A DNA stretch of 64,000 nucleotides, taken from positions 1 to 64,000 of the forward strand of contig NZ_BLTE01000008.1 in the NCBI RefSeq assembly GCF_013019105.1, given 5' to 3'. The stretch comes from Fundidesulfovibrio magnetotacticus (GTDB taxonomy: Bacteria; Desulfobacterota; Desulfovibrionia; Desulfovibrionales; Desulfovibrionaceae). Below the pieces are notes generated by a model. That model saw only the letters and a program-made list of their open reading frames with translations. It was not told where the DNA came from and did not search any database. The position numbers and the translations under genes were made by a program. Shown one piece after another: positions 36,968 through 44,388 of the stretch. Numbering within the stretch: position 1 is the stretch's first letter; each line of letters opens with the position of its first letter.

Positions 36968-37804
36968 TCAGCCCCCGCCGACGGGCAGGTTGACGACGGT
37001 GACCCCCAGCGGCTGGATGCGCGCCAGATGTTCTTGACTGCCCACGTAGGCGGCCAGGGCCTCGTCAAACGCATCGGCCAGATACTTGTCGGACTTGCGG
37101 AAGGCCAGGGCGCAGCGACCTGGCCCGAAGCCCTGTAAAGAGGGCTGTGCGAACGGATCGGCGGGGTCGAAGCGGCCCTCCGAATTTCCCGCCAGATAGC
37201 GCACCGTTGGCCCCGAGAGCGCCAGGCAGTCCGCAAGCCCGTGGCGCAAGGCCGCCAGGGCCGCGCCCACCTCGTTGACGGGATAACGCCGGGCGGGGGC
37301 CAGCCCCAGCCGGGCGAGCATCTCCTCCTCCACCGCGCCGTTGAGCACCGCCGCCCGCGCCTTGCCGGAGCGGACCACGTCCTCGTACGAATGAAGTCCC
37401 AGCGGATTGCCCGCAGGCACCAGAAGCCCCTGACCCACCACCACGGTGGCGCGGGAGAAGCGCACGCGGGCGGCGCGTTGAGGGGTGATGAACATGCCTG
37501 CGGCGATCACGTCGATGCGCCCGGCCTCCAGTTCGCCGAGGAGAGCGCCGAAGTCCATGATCACCCAGCGGATGTTGCCCAGGCCCAGGCTACTGGCCGC
37601 GAACTTCACGGCCTCGGGGGCTTCGCCGCGCACATCGCCTGCGGCGTTGCGGAACGAATACGGCGGCTCGTTGGCGAAACCCACGCGCAGTTCCGCGCGG
37701 TAGGGCGCGAGGGGATCCGCTCCGTCGCACGAGACGGCAAGCCAGGCGATGCCGACTGTTGCCGCCAGAAGGGCGGCTGCGAGCGACCCCTTGAAGCGTT
37801 TCAT
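36968..37804 (-). CDS. Periplasmic solute-binding protein (amino-acid type), sensor partner
   Basis: The 278-residue protein has a signal sequence with a possible lipidation cysteine (AVSC26). The fold is that of bacterial extracellular solute-binding protein family 3 (ELRVGFANEPPYSFRN, GEAPEAVKFAA, ELEAGRIDVIAAGMFITPQR). No ABC transporter genes are linked; the sensor kinase follows 7 bp later. It therefore probably works as the ligand-binding part of a two-component sensor. It has the promoter candidate at 37837-37865. Confidence 0.85.
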   Translation of the reverse strand: MKRFKGSLAAALLAATVGIAWLAVSCDGADPLAPYRAELRVGFANEPPYSFRNAAGDVRGEAPEAVKFAASSLGLGNIRWVIMDFGALLGELEAGRIDVIAAGMFITPQRAARVRFSRATVVVGQGLLVPAGNPLGLHSYEDVVRSGKARAAVLNGAVEEEMLARLGLAPARRYPVNEVGAALAALRHGLADCLALSGPTVRYLAGNSEGRFDPADPFAQPSLQGFGPGRCALAFRKSDKYLADAFDEALAAYVGSQEHLARIQPLGVTVVNLPVGGG

Positions 37805-37836
37805 GGTTCCTACCCCGAAGCCCCGATTTGCCTACC

Positions 37837-37865
37837 TTATTACCCTATGTGAAACAAACCGGCAA
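37837..37865 (-). promoter_or_regulatory. Candidate sigma-70 promoter for the binding protein-kinase pair
   Basis: On the minus strand TTGCCG (37865-37860), a 17-bp spacer and TAATAA (37842-37837). The transcript would begin about 25 nt before the start codon at 37804. Confidence 0.55.
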
Positions 37866-38036
37866 CCCGGACGGCAAACAGAACACCCCCCTTCGGCGGC
37901 GGTATGATCCGGTGGATTTCCCGTTGGAGAGCGCAACAACTCTCCTGAAAGTTTGGAGATGCCTCCTCGCGCAGTTCCCCGGAATTGTGGTTGGACGCGT
38001 CCGCCAGACGATCGGACCGTGTTCGAAATCGGGGAG

Positions 38037-38849
38037 CTAAGCCCCGTTGGGTGCACTCCCGTGCAGCACGGCGAGGTCGCCAGGGGTGCAGCGCCCGGAC
38101 ACGACTCGGGCCGTGGCGTCCTCGGCCGTGGCGGTGAGCACCAGGGCCTGGCCCACGGTGTTGCCGGCGGCGTCCTCCAGGAGCACGCTCCCGCCCGGCG
38201 CGAGTCCACGGCCCTGCCCCAGCGAGAAGGCGATGCGCTGGCCTTCGGGCTCGGACTTGATCATGTAGACCACGGCCTTGCCCAGCTGCGCCAGCCCCGT
38301 CTCGATGCGCCGGGAGAGCAGGTAGCCCGCCGCGCCGCAGGGCAGGGCCAGCAGGAAGAGAGTGAGGCTGGCGGGATAGGGCTCAAAGCCGGTGAGCCGC
38401 GTGAGCAGGGCCGGCGCGGCCGCCCTGAGTGAAGGGGCGTCGGCGTGGACCACCACCCGGAAGGGCACCGACACATAACGTTGGGGCTTTTCGGCCAGGG
38501 GCGGTCCTTCAACCAGGAAGATCCGCTCGCCGGGCTGGGCCTGGCTGTCCACTTCGATCTTGCCGCGCCACATGGCCCCGCCCAGCCAGAAACCGCTGAA
38601 GAGTTCCTTGGGGACCACGCGCACGCCCGGTGTCTCTCCCGTGATGCGCAGATCGGCGATGGCTTCGGCCCCGGGGGGCATGTGGGCGGTGATGTCCAGA
38701 GAAGCGCCGGGAAGCGACTGAAAATCGCGGGTGCCGTCCTTGAAACCGCCCACGAGGCCGTCGGCCAGGACGGCGAGAGCGGCGAATAGCAGCGCCGAGG
38801 CGGACCAGCCTGCCATGCGGCGCAGGAAGACGGCCTGCTGGAGGGTCAT
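38037..38849 (-). CDS. Uncharacterised membrane protein of the TauE operon
   Basis: The 270-residue protein is not recognised. A membrane helix at about 12-32 is followed by a periplasmic beta-rich region (about 35-145) with LRITGETPGVRVVPKEL, a second helix near 152-172, and a cytoplasmic part of about 95 residues ending in a small beta domain. It is translated right after the 77-residue gene (3 bp gap) and is the last gene of the leftward group. A role in assembly or gating of the TauE/SafE exporter is possible but not shown. Confidence 0.65.
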   Translation of the reverse strand: MTLQQAVFLRRMAGWSASALLFAALAVLADGLVGGFKDGTRDFQSLPGASLDITAHMPPGAEAIADLRITGETPGVRVVPKELFSGFWLGGAMWRGKIEVDSQAQPGERIFLVEGPPLAEKPQRYVSVPFRVVVHADAPSLRAAAPALLTRLTGFEPYPASLTLFLLALPCGAAGYLLSRRIETGLAQLGKAVVYMIKSEPEGQRIAFSLGQGRGLAPGGSVLLEDAAGNTVGQALVLTATAEDATARVVSGRCTPGDLAVLHGSAPNGA

Positions 38850-38852
38850 GGG

Positions 38853-39086
38853 CTAGACCGCGTCCTGGGTCTGGGTCGTGGGCTGGGTGTCGCCGGATTT
38901 GTCGCGCAGGCAGCGCACGGCGGTGATGCCGAGGGCCAGGGTGGGCAGCAGCAGGGAGAAGAAGGCCTTGCAGAATGCGGAGGTGAAGTTGTCCGGGTCC
39001 AGGGAGGCGGCGTGCATTCCGTAGGCTAACTCGGCCAGGATGGCGATGTCCACGGCGATTACGGTGAGGCGTTGTCTGATGTTCAC
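38853..39086 (-). CDS. Small membrane protein of the TauE operon
   Basis: The 77-residue protein is predicted from a GTG start at 39086 with the ribosome-binding site AAGGAG. It has two hydrophobic segments (about 7-24 and 38-58) and a polar, Thr/Gln-rich tail. It is not recognised. The gap of 128 bp to the lipoprotein gene holds a strong hairpin; the gap to the next gene is 3 bp. Confidence 0.6.
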   Translation of the reverse strand: MNIRQRLTVIAVDIAILAELAYGMHAASLDPDNFTSAFCKAFFSLLLPTLALGITAVRCLRDKSGDTQPTTQTQDAV

Positions 39087-39174
39087 GTCGATGCTCCTTG
39101 CTGGGTCCGGAGCCGGAGGGCCGGCGGAGTGGGGGGCCGTTTTTCCAGCCCTCCGGTCCGGAGTGTATGGCGAC

Positions 39175-39203
39175 CCGGGCCGCTTGAGGGGAGCGGCCCG
39201 GGC
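39175..39203 (-). other. Hairpin inside the TauE operon
   Basis: An 11-bp perfect GC stem (39175-39185 with 39193-39203) with a 7-nt loop, 12 bp after the lipoprotein stop codon. There is no U-tract on the minus strand, so partial termination or mRNA protection is likelier than full termination. Confidence 0.55.
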
Positions 39204-39214
39204 TAGGCCCAATG

Positions 39215-39817
39215 CTACTTCTTGAAGATGTCGGTCTTGCTGATGTTCATGAACCGCAGGGACTTGCCGTCTTCCTTGTAGTAGACGCGCACTTCGTCGC
39301 CGGCGTCCCAGGTGGAGTCGGGCCAGGTCATGTATTCGTCAGGCACGCTGAAGGTCACGAGCATCTTCTGGCGGGCCGAATACACGGTGACGGTCTTCTT
39401 GGTCTTGTCCACCATGGGGAAGACCTTGGCCTTGCCGGTGGCCTTGTCGAACACCAGCGGGTGGTCGCGCTCCACGTTTTCCTGCATGTCGTGGATCTTG
39501 AAGCCGATGGTCTTGAAGTTCTGTTCCTTGGGATCGTAGATCACGATCTGGCTCTTCTGGGTGTCGAGCTTCATGCGCAGCCCGGCCTTGGGGGCGGGGC
39601 CCATCTCCTCCGGGTTGGTGGGGATGGTGTAGGTCACGGCCGGGAGCCCGGAGTAATCAGGGTTCAGGGGCTCGGCCTTCTTGTCTCGGATGAAGGTCAC
39701 CTTGCCTGCATCCTTATCGTAGGCCACCACGCGGCCTTGATCCACCTTGCCGAAGTCGCTGCATCCCACCAGGGAGGCCAGGGCCAGGGCGGCCAAGAGA
39801 ATCGATATGCGCTTCAT
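39215..39817 (-). CDS. Uncharacterised lipoprotein of the TauE operon
   Basis: The 200-residue protein has a lipoprotein signal with lipobox LVGC (Cys19). The mature part has alternating beta-rich segments (VVAYDKDAGKVTFIRDKK, later VFDKATGKAKVFPMVD), which suggests a small periplasmic beta-barrel or OB-like fold. I do not assign a function. It lies 27 bp after the TauE/SafE gene and has an AAGGAGAAAG ribosome-binding site, so it probably works with the exporter at the membrane surface. Confidence 0.7.
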   Translation of the reverse strand: MKRISILLAALALASLVGCSDFGKVDQGRVVAYDKDAGKVTFIRDKKAEPLNPDYSGLPAVTYTIPTNPEEMGPAPKAGLRMKLDTQKSQIVIYDPKEQNFKTIGFKIHDMQENVERDHPLVFDKATGKAKVFPMVDKTKKTVTVYSARQKMLVTFSVPDEYMTWPDSTWDAGDEVRVYYKEDGKSLRFMNISKTDIFKK

Positions 39818-39844
39818 GTTTCTTTCTCCTTGGTCGTTAGCCCG

Positions 39845-40897
39845 TTAGGCGGTCTTCTTGGCGGCCAGTTCGGCCTTGGCGCCCTGCACCATCTTGATGA
39901 AGATGTAGAGGCTCAGGCCCGAGACGAGGCCCAGCACCAGCCAGGTGGAGCCCACGTCCATGGCGACCCTGAGTTCCTTCACGTTGGCGCCAAGGAGCTT
40001 CATGGCGATGGACACGGCGCAGCCCACCACGGCCAGGCCGAAGGCGATGCGGATGCCGTAGCCCTTGATGTACTTGGTGGCCACGCAGCCCACCTGAGCG
40101 CCCAAGGACGCGCCGCAGAGCATGATGATGGCGGCAACCAGCTCGGTGCGGCCCTTGTAGGTATAGGAGGCGGCGCCGTAGAGGCCGGAGATCATCACTT
40201 CAAAGAGGTCGGTGCCGACGGCCACGTGCGTGGGGCAGCCCAGCAGATAGATCAGGGCGGGCATGCGGATGAGGCCGCCGCCGATGCCCAGGATGCCGGC
40301 CAGCCAGCCGGTGAAGAAGCTCACGCCGATGGGAAGCCAGGCGGAACAGTAGATGCCCGCGACTTCGAGGTTCACCATGGGGGGAATCTTGATCTTGTGC
40401 AGGGTCTTGTGCCACTCGATGCCGGTGGCCAGGGCATCCACTTCCTTGCCCGCGGCGCGGGCGGCCTTTTCCTTCTGACGGCGCTTGTTCACGTCGTGGA
40501 AGACCATCCAGGCGATGAGGAAGAGCAGGGCCAGGTAGATGTAGCGCACCACGGCCTCGACGCTGCCCATGCGCTCAAGCCACATGACCATCTGCGCGCC
40601 CACCTCGAAGCCGCCCACCGTGCCGACGATCATGATCACGCCGAGCTTGTAGTCCACGTTGCCGAACTTGCCGTGGCGCAGGGTGGAGATGAGGGACTTG
40701 CCCGCCATGTGCGCGATGTCCGTGCCGATGGCGAAGGCCATGGGGAAGCCGAGGATGTTCAGGCCGGGCGTGACCATCCACGCGCCGCCCATGCCGAAGA
40801 AACCGCCGATGATGCCCACGCCCACGCCCAGGATCACGAGGCCGGGCCAGAAGATCTTCACGCCCGCGATGGGCATCAGGATATAGAGCCAATCCAT
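39845..40897 (-). CDS. Sulfite exporter TauE/SafE family permease
   Basis: The 350-residue permease is complete: two related halves with signatures IGGFFGMGGAWMVTPGL (near 30-46) and LAGILGIGGGLIRMPAL (near 205-221), and about eight membrane helices. A hydrophilic loop of some 50 residues (about 135-185) lies in the middle. The family exports sulfite, sulfonates or other organic anions. In this sulfate reducer it may expel toxic sulfite or a related anion. It is the third gene of the sigma-54-controlled operon. Confidence 0.85.
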   Translation of the reverse strand: MDWLYILMPIAGVKIFWPGLVILGVGVGIIGGFFGMGGAWMVTPGLNILGFPMAFAIGTDIAHMAGKSLISTLRHGKFGNVDYKLGVIMIVGTVGGFEVGAQMVMWLERMGSVEAVVRYIYLALLFLIAWMVFHDVNKRRQKEKAARAAGKEVDALATGIEWHKTLHKIKIPPMVNLEVAGIYCSAWLPIGVSFFTGWLAGILGIGGGLIRMPALIYLLGCPTHVAVGTDLFEVMISGLYGAASYTYKGRTELVAAIIMLCGASLGAQVGCVATKYIKGYGIRIAFGLAVVGCAVSIAMKLLGANVKELRVAMDVGSTWLVLGLVSGLSLYIFIKMVQGAKAELAAKKTA

Positions 40898-40915
40898 GGT
40901 GTGCCTCCCTTCGGC

Positions 40916-41206
40916 CTAGTGTTCCGCGAGGTCGCGGGATTTGAGGTCGAGCCCGATCCAGTGCATGATAATGTCAGCGATGATGCCGAAGCACACGCCG
41001 ATGGTAGGGATCAGCACCACGGTGAGAATCGTGAAGTACAGGTGGCTCTCGTTGTAGAGATTGGCCCACCAGGCCATGATGCCGTCGAGTTTGCGCGTGT
41101 CGGCCACCAGCACGATGGGCGCGCCGCCGCCGCCGGCCGCCAGGGCGAACCCCGGAACCGTCAACGCCAGCAGCAGGGAGAACAACGCCAGCTTGATCCT
41201 TTTCAT
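40916..41206 (-). CDS. Small membrane protein with signal sequence, TauE operon
   Basis: The 96-residue protein has an N-terminal signal sequence (about 1-23, ...GFALA), a short extracytoplasmic segment and one membrane helix (about 52-76, LTVVLIPTIGVCFGIIADIIMHW). The start at 41206 is set by a GGAG seven bases upstream. It lies 18 bp ahead of the TauE/SafE gene and is probably an accessory subunit. Not recognised. Confidence 0.7.
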   Translation of the reverse strand: MKRIKLALFSLLLALTVPGFALAAGGGGAPIVLVADTRKLDGIMAWWANLYNESHLYFTILTVVLIPTIGVCFGIIADIIMHWIGLDLKSRDLAEH

Positions 41207-41230
41207 GATGTGCTCCTTCAATAAGGTTAG

Positions 41231-41647
41231 TTAACGGATCACGAGCACCGAACAGGGGGCGTGCGTCACGATCTTTCCGGCCACGCTGCCCAGGAGGAAC
41301 CTTTCGATGCCTTTCTTGCCCCGGCTGCCCAGCACGATGAGCCCGGCGCCGATTTCGCCGGCGTATTCAACGATGAGGTCCGCAGGGGACACGCCCTGCT
41401 TCACCACGCCCTCGGCCTCGACGCCCGCATCCTTGGCAACGGCCTTGGCGGCCTCTACCGCCTGGGCGGCAGCCTTGTAGAGCTTGTCGGTCACGCCTGC
41501 GGTGTCCATCACGTCGCCGAGGTCCAGGAAGTCCTCCGCCACGGTGAGCAGCACAAGTTGGGCGTTCTGCTGTTTCGCGGCCTCGACGGCCTTCTGCATC
41601 ACTGCCTTCGCGTTGTCCGTGAGGTCCAGGGCAGCCAGAATCTTCAT
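41231..41647 (-). CDS. Universal stress protein (UspA family)
   Basis: The 138-residue protein has the ATP-binding type Usp signature LGSRGKKGIERFLLGSVA (G-X2-G-X9-G-S) and ends CSVLVIR. It is the first gene behind the sigma-54 promoter at 41698-41713. The ribosome-binding site is GGAG, seven bases before ATG. Coupling of a Usp to an anion exporter suggests that the operon answers an envelope or energy stress. Confidence 0.9.
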   Translation of the reverse strand: MKILAALDLTDNAKAVMQKAVEAAKQQNAQLVLLTVAEDFLDLGDVMDTAGVTDKLYKAAAQAVEAAKAVAKDAGVEAEGVVKQGVSPADLIVEYAGEIGAGLIVLGSRGKKGIERFLLGSVAGKIVTHAPCSVLVIR

Positions 41648-41697
41648 TGCGCGCTCCTCAAGTTTGGGGTTTTGCACGTTCAAAGCTCCCAGCCTTG

Positions 41698-41713
41698 AGC
41701 AACCCGCATGCCA
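41698..41713 (-). promoter_or_regulatory. Sigma-54 promoter of the usp-tauE operon
   Basis: On the minus strand the sequence reads TGGCATG (-24, 41713-41707), CGGG, TTGCT (-12, 41702-41698), an almost exact match to the consensus TGGCACG-N4-TTGCW. The start of transcription would be near 41687, about 40 nt before the Usp start codon. A sigma-54 activator gene is divergent from it. Confidence 0.85.
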
Positions 41714-41750
41714 TTCAATAAATATCATTTTAATACATATACTTATTGAA
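41714..41750. promoter_or_regulatory. AT-rich spacer between activator sites and sigma-54 promoter
   Basis: An AT-rich stretch bounded by the inverted repeat TTCAATAA (41714-41721) and TTATTGAA (41743-41750). Its place between activator sites and a sigma-54 promoter suits a DNA-bending site. A plus-strand -10-like TATACT near 41738 could serve the activator gene. Confidence 0.4.
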
Positions 41751-41753
41751 ATT

Positions 41754-41806
41754 CACGCAATCGCGACAATCGCGCAAAACACTTGACGCAACACGATTGA
41801 CGCGCG
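41754..41806. promoter_or_regulatory. Candidate upstream activator sites
   Basis: Clustered short repeats: CAATCGCG at 41758-41765 and 41767-41774, and TTGACGC at 41783-41789 and 41797-41803. The latter includes CGATTG (41794-41799), an inverted version of the first. They lie about 70-120 bp upstream of the predicted sigma-54 transcript start, the normal distance for activator binding. Confidence 0.5.
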
Positions 41807-41842
41807 AAAAGGAGGCATCGCGCATCCGGTGGAGGTTGTTTC

Positions 41843-44350
41843 ATGGGCTTTCTGGTGCCGCAAAAACCCATCTGGGGAAGCATGATCTCAGGGCTCGGCC
41901 CATTCTCCCAGTGGAGCATCCGCCGCAAACTCATGACCACGGTCATCCCGCTCATGGCCTTGGTGCTGGCCGTGACGGGCTACGCAGCCAAAGTGGTGGC
42001 CGGCAAATACCTTGGCCTCTCCCTGGAGCGCACCACCAAGGTCTTCACCATGGGACAGGCCTCCGCCCTCACCGATCACTTCGAGCAGGCACGCCAGGAC
42101 ATCCTGCTGCTGGCCCGCTGGCCCACGGACCCCCAGACGCTCCTTCGCTTCCTATCGCTCCAGGCCGACGTACGCCCAGGCGTCTACCGCGAGGCCGCCT
42201 TCATCCCAGCCGACGGCAGCGCCCCCCTCTTCGCCTTCGACACAGGCCGCGAAGTCCGGCTCATCGGCAAGGAGCAGGCGGAACGCATCATCAACCCGCC
42301 CCACGCCGCCCCGGCGGCCGCCGTGGGCCTCGGCAAGGACGGCGTGGCCCTTCTAGGGCTCTCGGAAACCATCTACCCCCCCGGCATCCTCCCCGGAATC
42401 GCGGGAGGGGGCACCTTCCACTTCTTCCGGCTCGTCACCCCCGTGTACGGCGAGGACGGGTCCCTCATGGGTTTCTGGATGCTTTCGCTGGACGGCCGCG
42501 CCGCACGTGAACTCCTTTCAATCCACAACTCGCCCCGCTCGCCGCTGGCCGCGTTCCAGCGGACGTCCGAGAAGCGCTACAGTTTCTTCATCGACGGCCA
42601 GGGTTGGATGCTCTTCCAGAGCGGAAACCCCGACGACTACGAACAGCCCCTCTCCACGGACATGGCCCGCTCCGGATTGCGCGGCGACCACGGGCAGCCC
42701 GGCAACCGCAGCGCCTTCCGACCCTCCACCGCCAACGAGGCCTACTGGCGCATGGTGGTGGACGTGCAGGCCGCCCGGACCGGCGTGGAGACCGTCAACA
42801 CCGAGATGGAAGCCCACTCGCCCTCCAACGACACCTATTCCCTGGGCTATTCACCCGTGTACTTCAAAAACCATCCGGACAAGCCGGCGGAGGTGGTGGG
42901 CGGCGTGGCCTTCATGGACAAATCGCGCCTGCTGCTCGCCGCGGAATACCGCCTCAACGACGTGCTTCTGGCCATCTTCGTCGCCTCCATGGCCCTCACG
43001 ACGGCGCTGCTCTACGCGGTGGCCCGCGTGATCACGAGCCCCCTGCTGGAGCTGGCCGCGCGGGTTCGATCCATGCCGGACCAGCGCGTGCTCACCCCCA
43101 TCGATCTGCCCGCGCGCGACCGCGAGACGAGCACGCTCAAGGACTCCATCAACGCCCTCGTGGAGGCTGTGCTATTCCAGCGCGAGGAATTGCGCCTCAA
43201 GGACGCCCACATCCATAACCATATCCTGAGACAACCCTTGGACCTGGACCAGCAGCTTGCGGACGTTCCCGAGGAGCACCCCATGGAGGGCGTCATCGGG
43301 CGCAGTCCGGCCATGCGGGAGCTTAAATGGCTCATCCGCAAGGCTGCGGCAGTAGACCCGGACGTCCTGATCATCGGGGAGACGGGCACCGGCAAGGAGG
43401 TGACGGCGCAGGCCATCCACAAGCTTTCGCGCCGCGCATCCGGCCCATACATCACCATCAACTGCGGGGCGTTGGACGAGAACCTGCTCCTGGACGCTCT
43501 GTTCGGGCATGTGAAAGGAGCCTTCAGCGAGGCCAAGGCCGATCGTAAGGGAGCATTCCTGGCCGCCCAGGGGGGAACCATCCTCCTGGACGAGATAGGC
43601 AACGCATCGGCCAAGGTGCAGCAGGCCTTGCTGCGCGCCCTTGCCGAGCGCACCATCATCCCCTTGGGCAGCGACCAGGAGATTCCTTTCGATGCGCGCG
43701 TCATCGCCGCCACAAACGTGGAACTGCTGGAATGCGTGAAGGAGGGCAGCTTCCGGGAAGACCTGTACTACCGTCTGCGCGTGCTCACCCTGCACACGCC
43801 GTCCTTGCGCGAACGCATGGAGGACATCCCACCGTTGGTCGGCGCGTTCCTCAAGGAGTCCGCGGCGGTCATGAACAAAAGTTCCATGAGCCTTTCCAAG
43901 GGCGCGTGGGAACGCATCGCGGCCCATCACTGGCCGGGTAACGTGCGCGAACTCAAGCACTGCATCATGCGCGCCGTGGCCATGGCCGACTCCAACACCA
44001 TCTTCCTGGAAGACCTTCGATTCGACGCAAAGCCTTCCGCAGGAGAGTGGAAGGAGCCCGAACAGCAGCAACCCCCGACCCCGGCCAGACCCTCGCGGAA
44101 GGCAACACCGCCCGCCCCCCAGACTCAGACCGTCGAACTGAACGCAAGACAACGCAAAGGCCTGGAATTCCTTGCTGCTCATGGCAGCATCACGCGCTCG
44201 CAGTATCAGGCCATCCTCGACGTGTCCGTACCGGCCAGAACCGCGCAATACGACTTGCGCGACATGGTGGAACGCGGATTGCTCCGTATCAAGGGAAAAG
44301 GTCCCGCAACCCGCTACGTGGCCGCCGGGGACTCCGGAAAGCAAGACTGA
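41843..44350 (+). CDS. Membrane-anchored sigma-54-dependent transcriptional activator
   Basis: The 835-residue protein has membrane helices near 31-52 and 375-397 enclosing a large periplasmic Cache-like sensor, then a HAMP-like linker. The AAA+ domain has Walker A GETGTGKE (about 512-519), LLDEIG and a sigma-54 contact loop GAFSEA (559-564) in place of the usual GAFTGA. NVRELKHCI follows near 700. The C-terminus (about 760-825) is a winged helix (ITRSQYQAILDVSVPARTAQ) and not the usual Fis-type helix-turn-helix. The start is ATG at 41843 with GGAGG. It is divergent from the usp-tauE operon with a sigma-54 promoter and is its probable regulator. Confidence 0.85.
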   Translation: MGFLVPQKPIWGSMISGLGPFSQWSIRRKLMTTVIPLMALVLAVTGYAAKVVAGKYLGLSLERTTKVFTMGQASALTDHFEQARQDILLLARWPTDPQTLLRFLSLQADVRPGVYREAAFIPADGSAPLFAFDTGREVRLIGKEQAERIINPPHAAPAAAVGLGKDGVALLGLSETIYPPGILPGIAGGGTFHFFRLVTPVYGEDGSLMGFWMLSLDGRAARELLSIHNSPRSPLAAFQRTSEKRYSFFIDGQGWMLFQSGNPDDYEQPLSTDMARSGLRGDHGQPGNRSAFRPSTANEAYWRMVVDVQAARTGVETVNTEMEAHSPSNDTYSLGYSPVYFKNHPDKPAEVVGGVAFMDKSRLLLAAEYRLNDVLLAIFVASMALTTALLYAVARVITSPLLELAARVRSMPDQRVLTPIDLPARDRETSTLKDSINALVEAVLFQREELRLKDAHIHNHILRQPLDLDQQLADVPEEHPMEGVIGRSPAMRELKWLIRKAAAVDPDVLIIGETGTGKEVTAQAIHKLSRRASGPYITINCGALDENLLLDALFGHVKGAFSEAKADRKGAFLAAQGGTILLDEIGNASAKVQQALLRALAERTIIPLGSDQEIPFDARVIAATNVELLECVKEGSFREDLYYRLRVLTLHTPSLRERMEDIPPLVGAFLKESAAVMNKSSMSLSKGAWERIAAHHWPGNVRELKHCIMRAVAMADSNTIFLEDLRFDAKPSAGEWKEPEQQQPPTPARPSRKATPPAPQTQTVELNARQRKGLEFLAAHGSITRSQYQAILDVSVPARTAQYDLRDMVERGLLRIKGKGPATRYVAAGDSGKQD

Positions 44351-44388
44351 CACGCCCCGGACGGCCGCCCAAATCAAAGGGAGACGCG

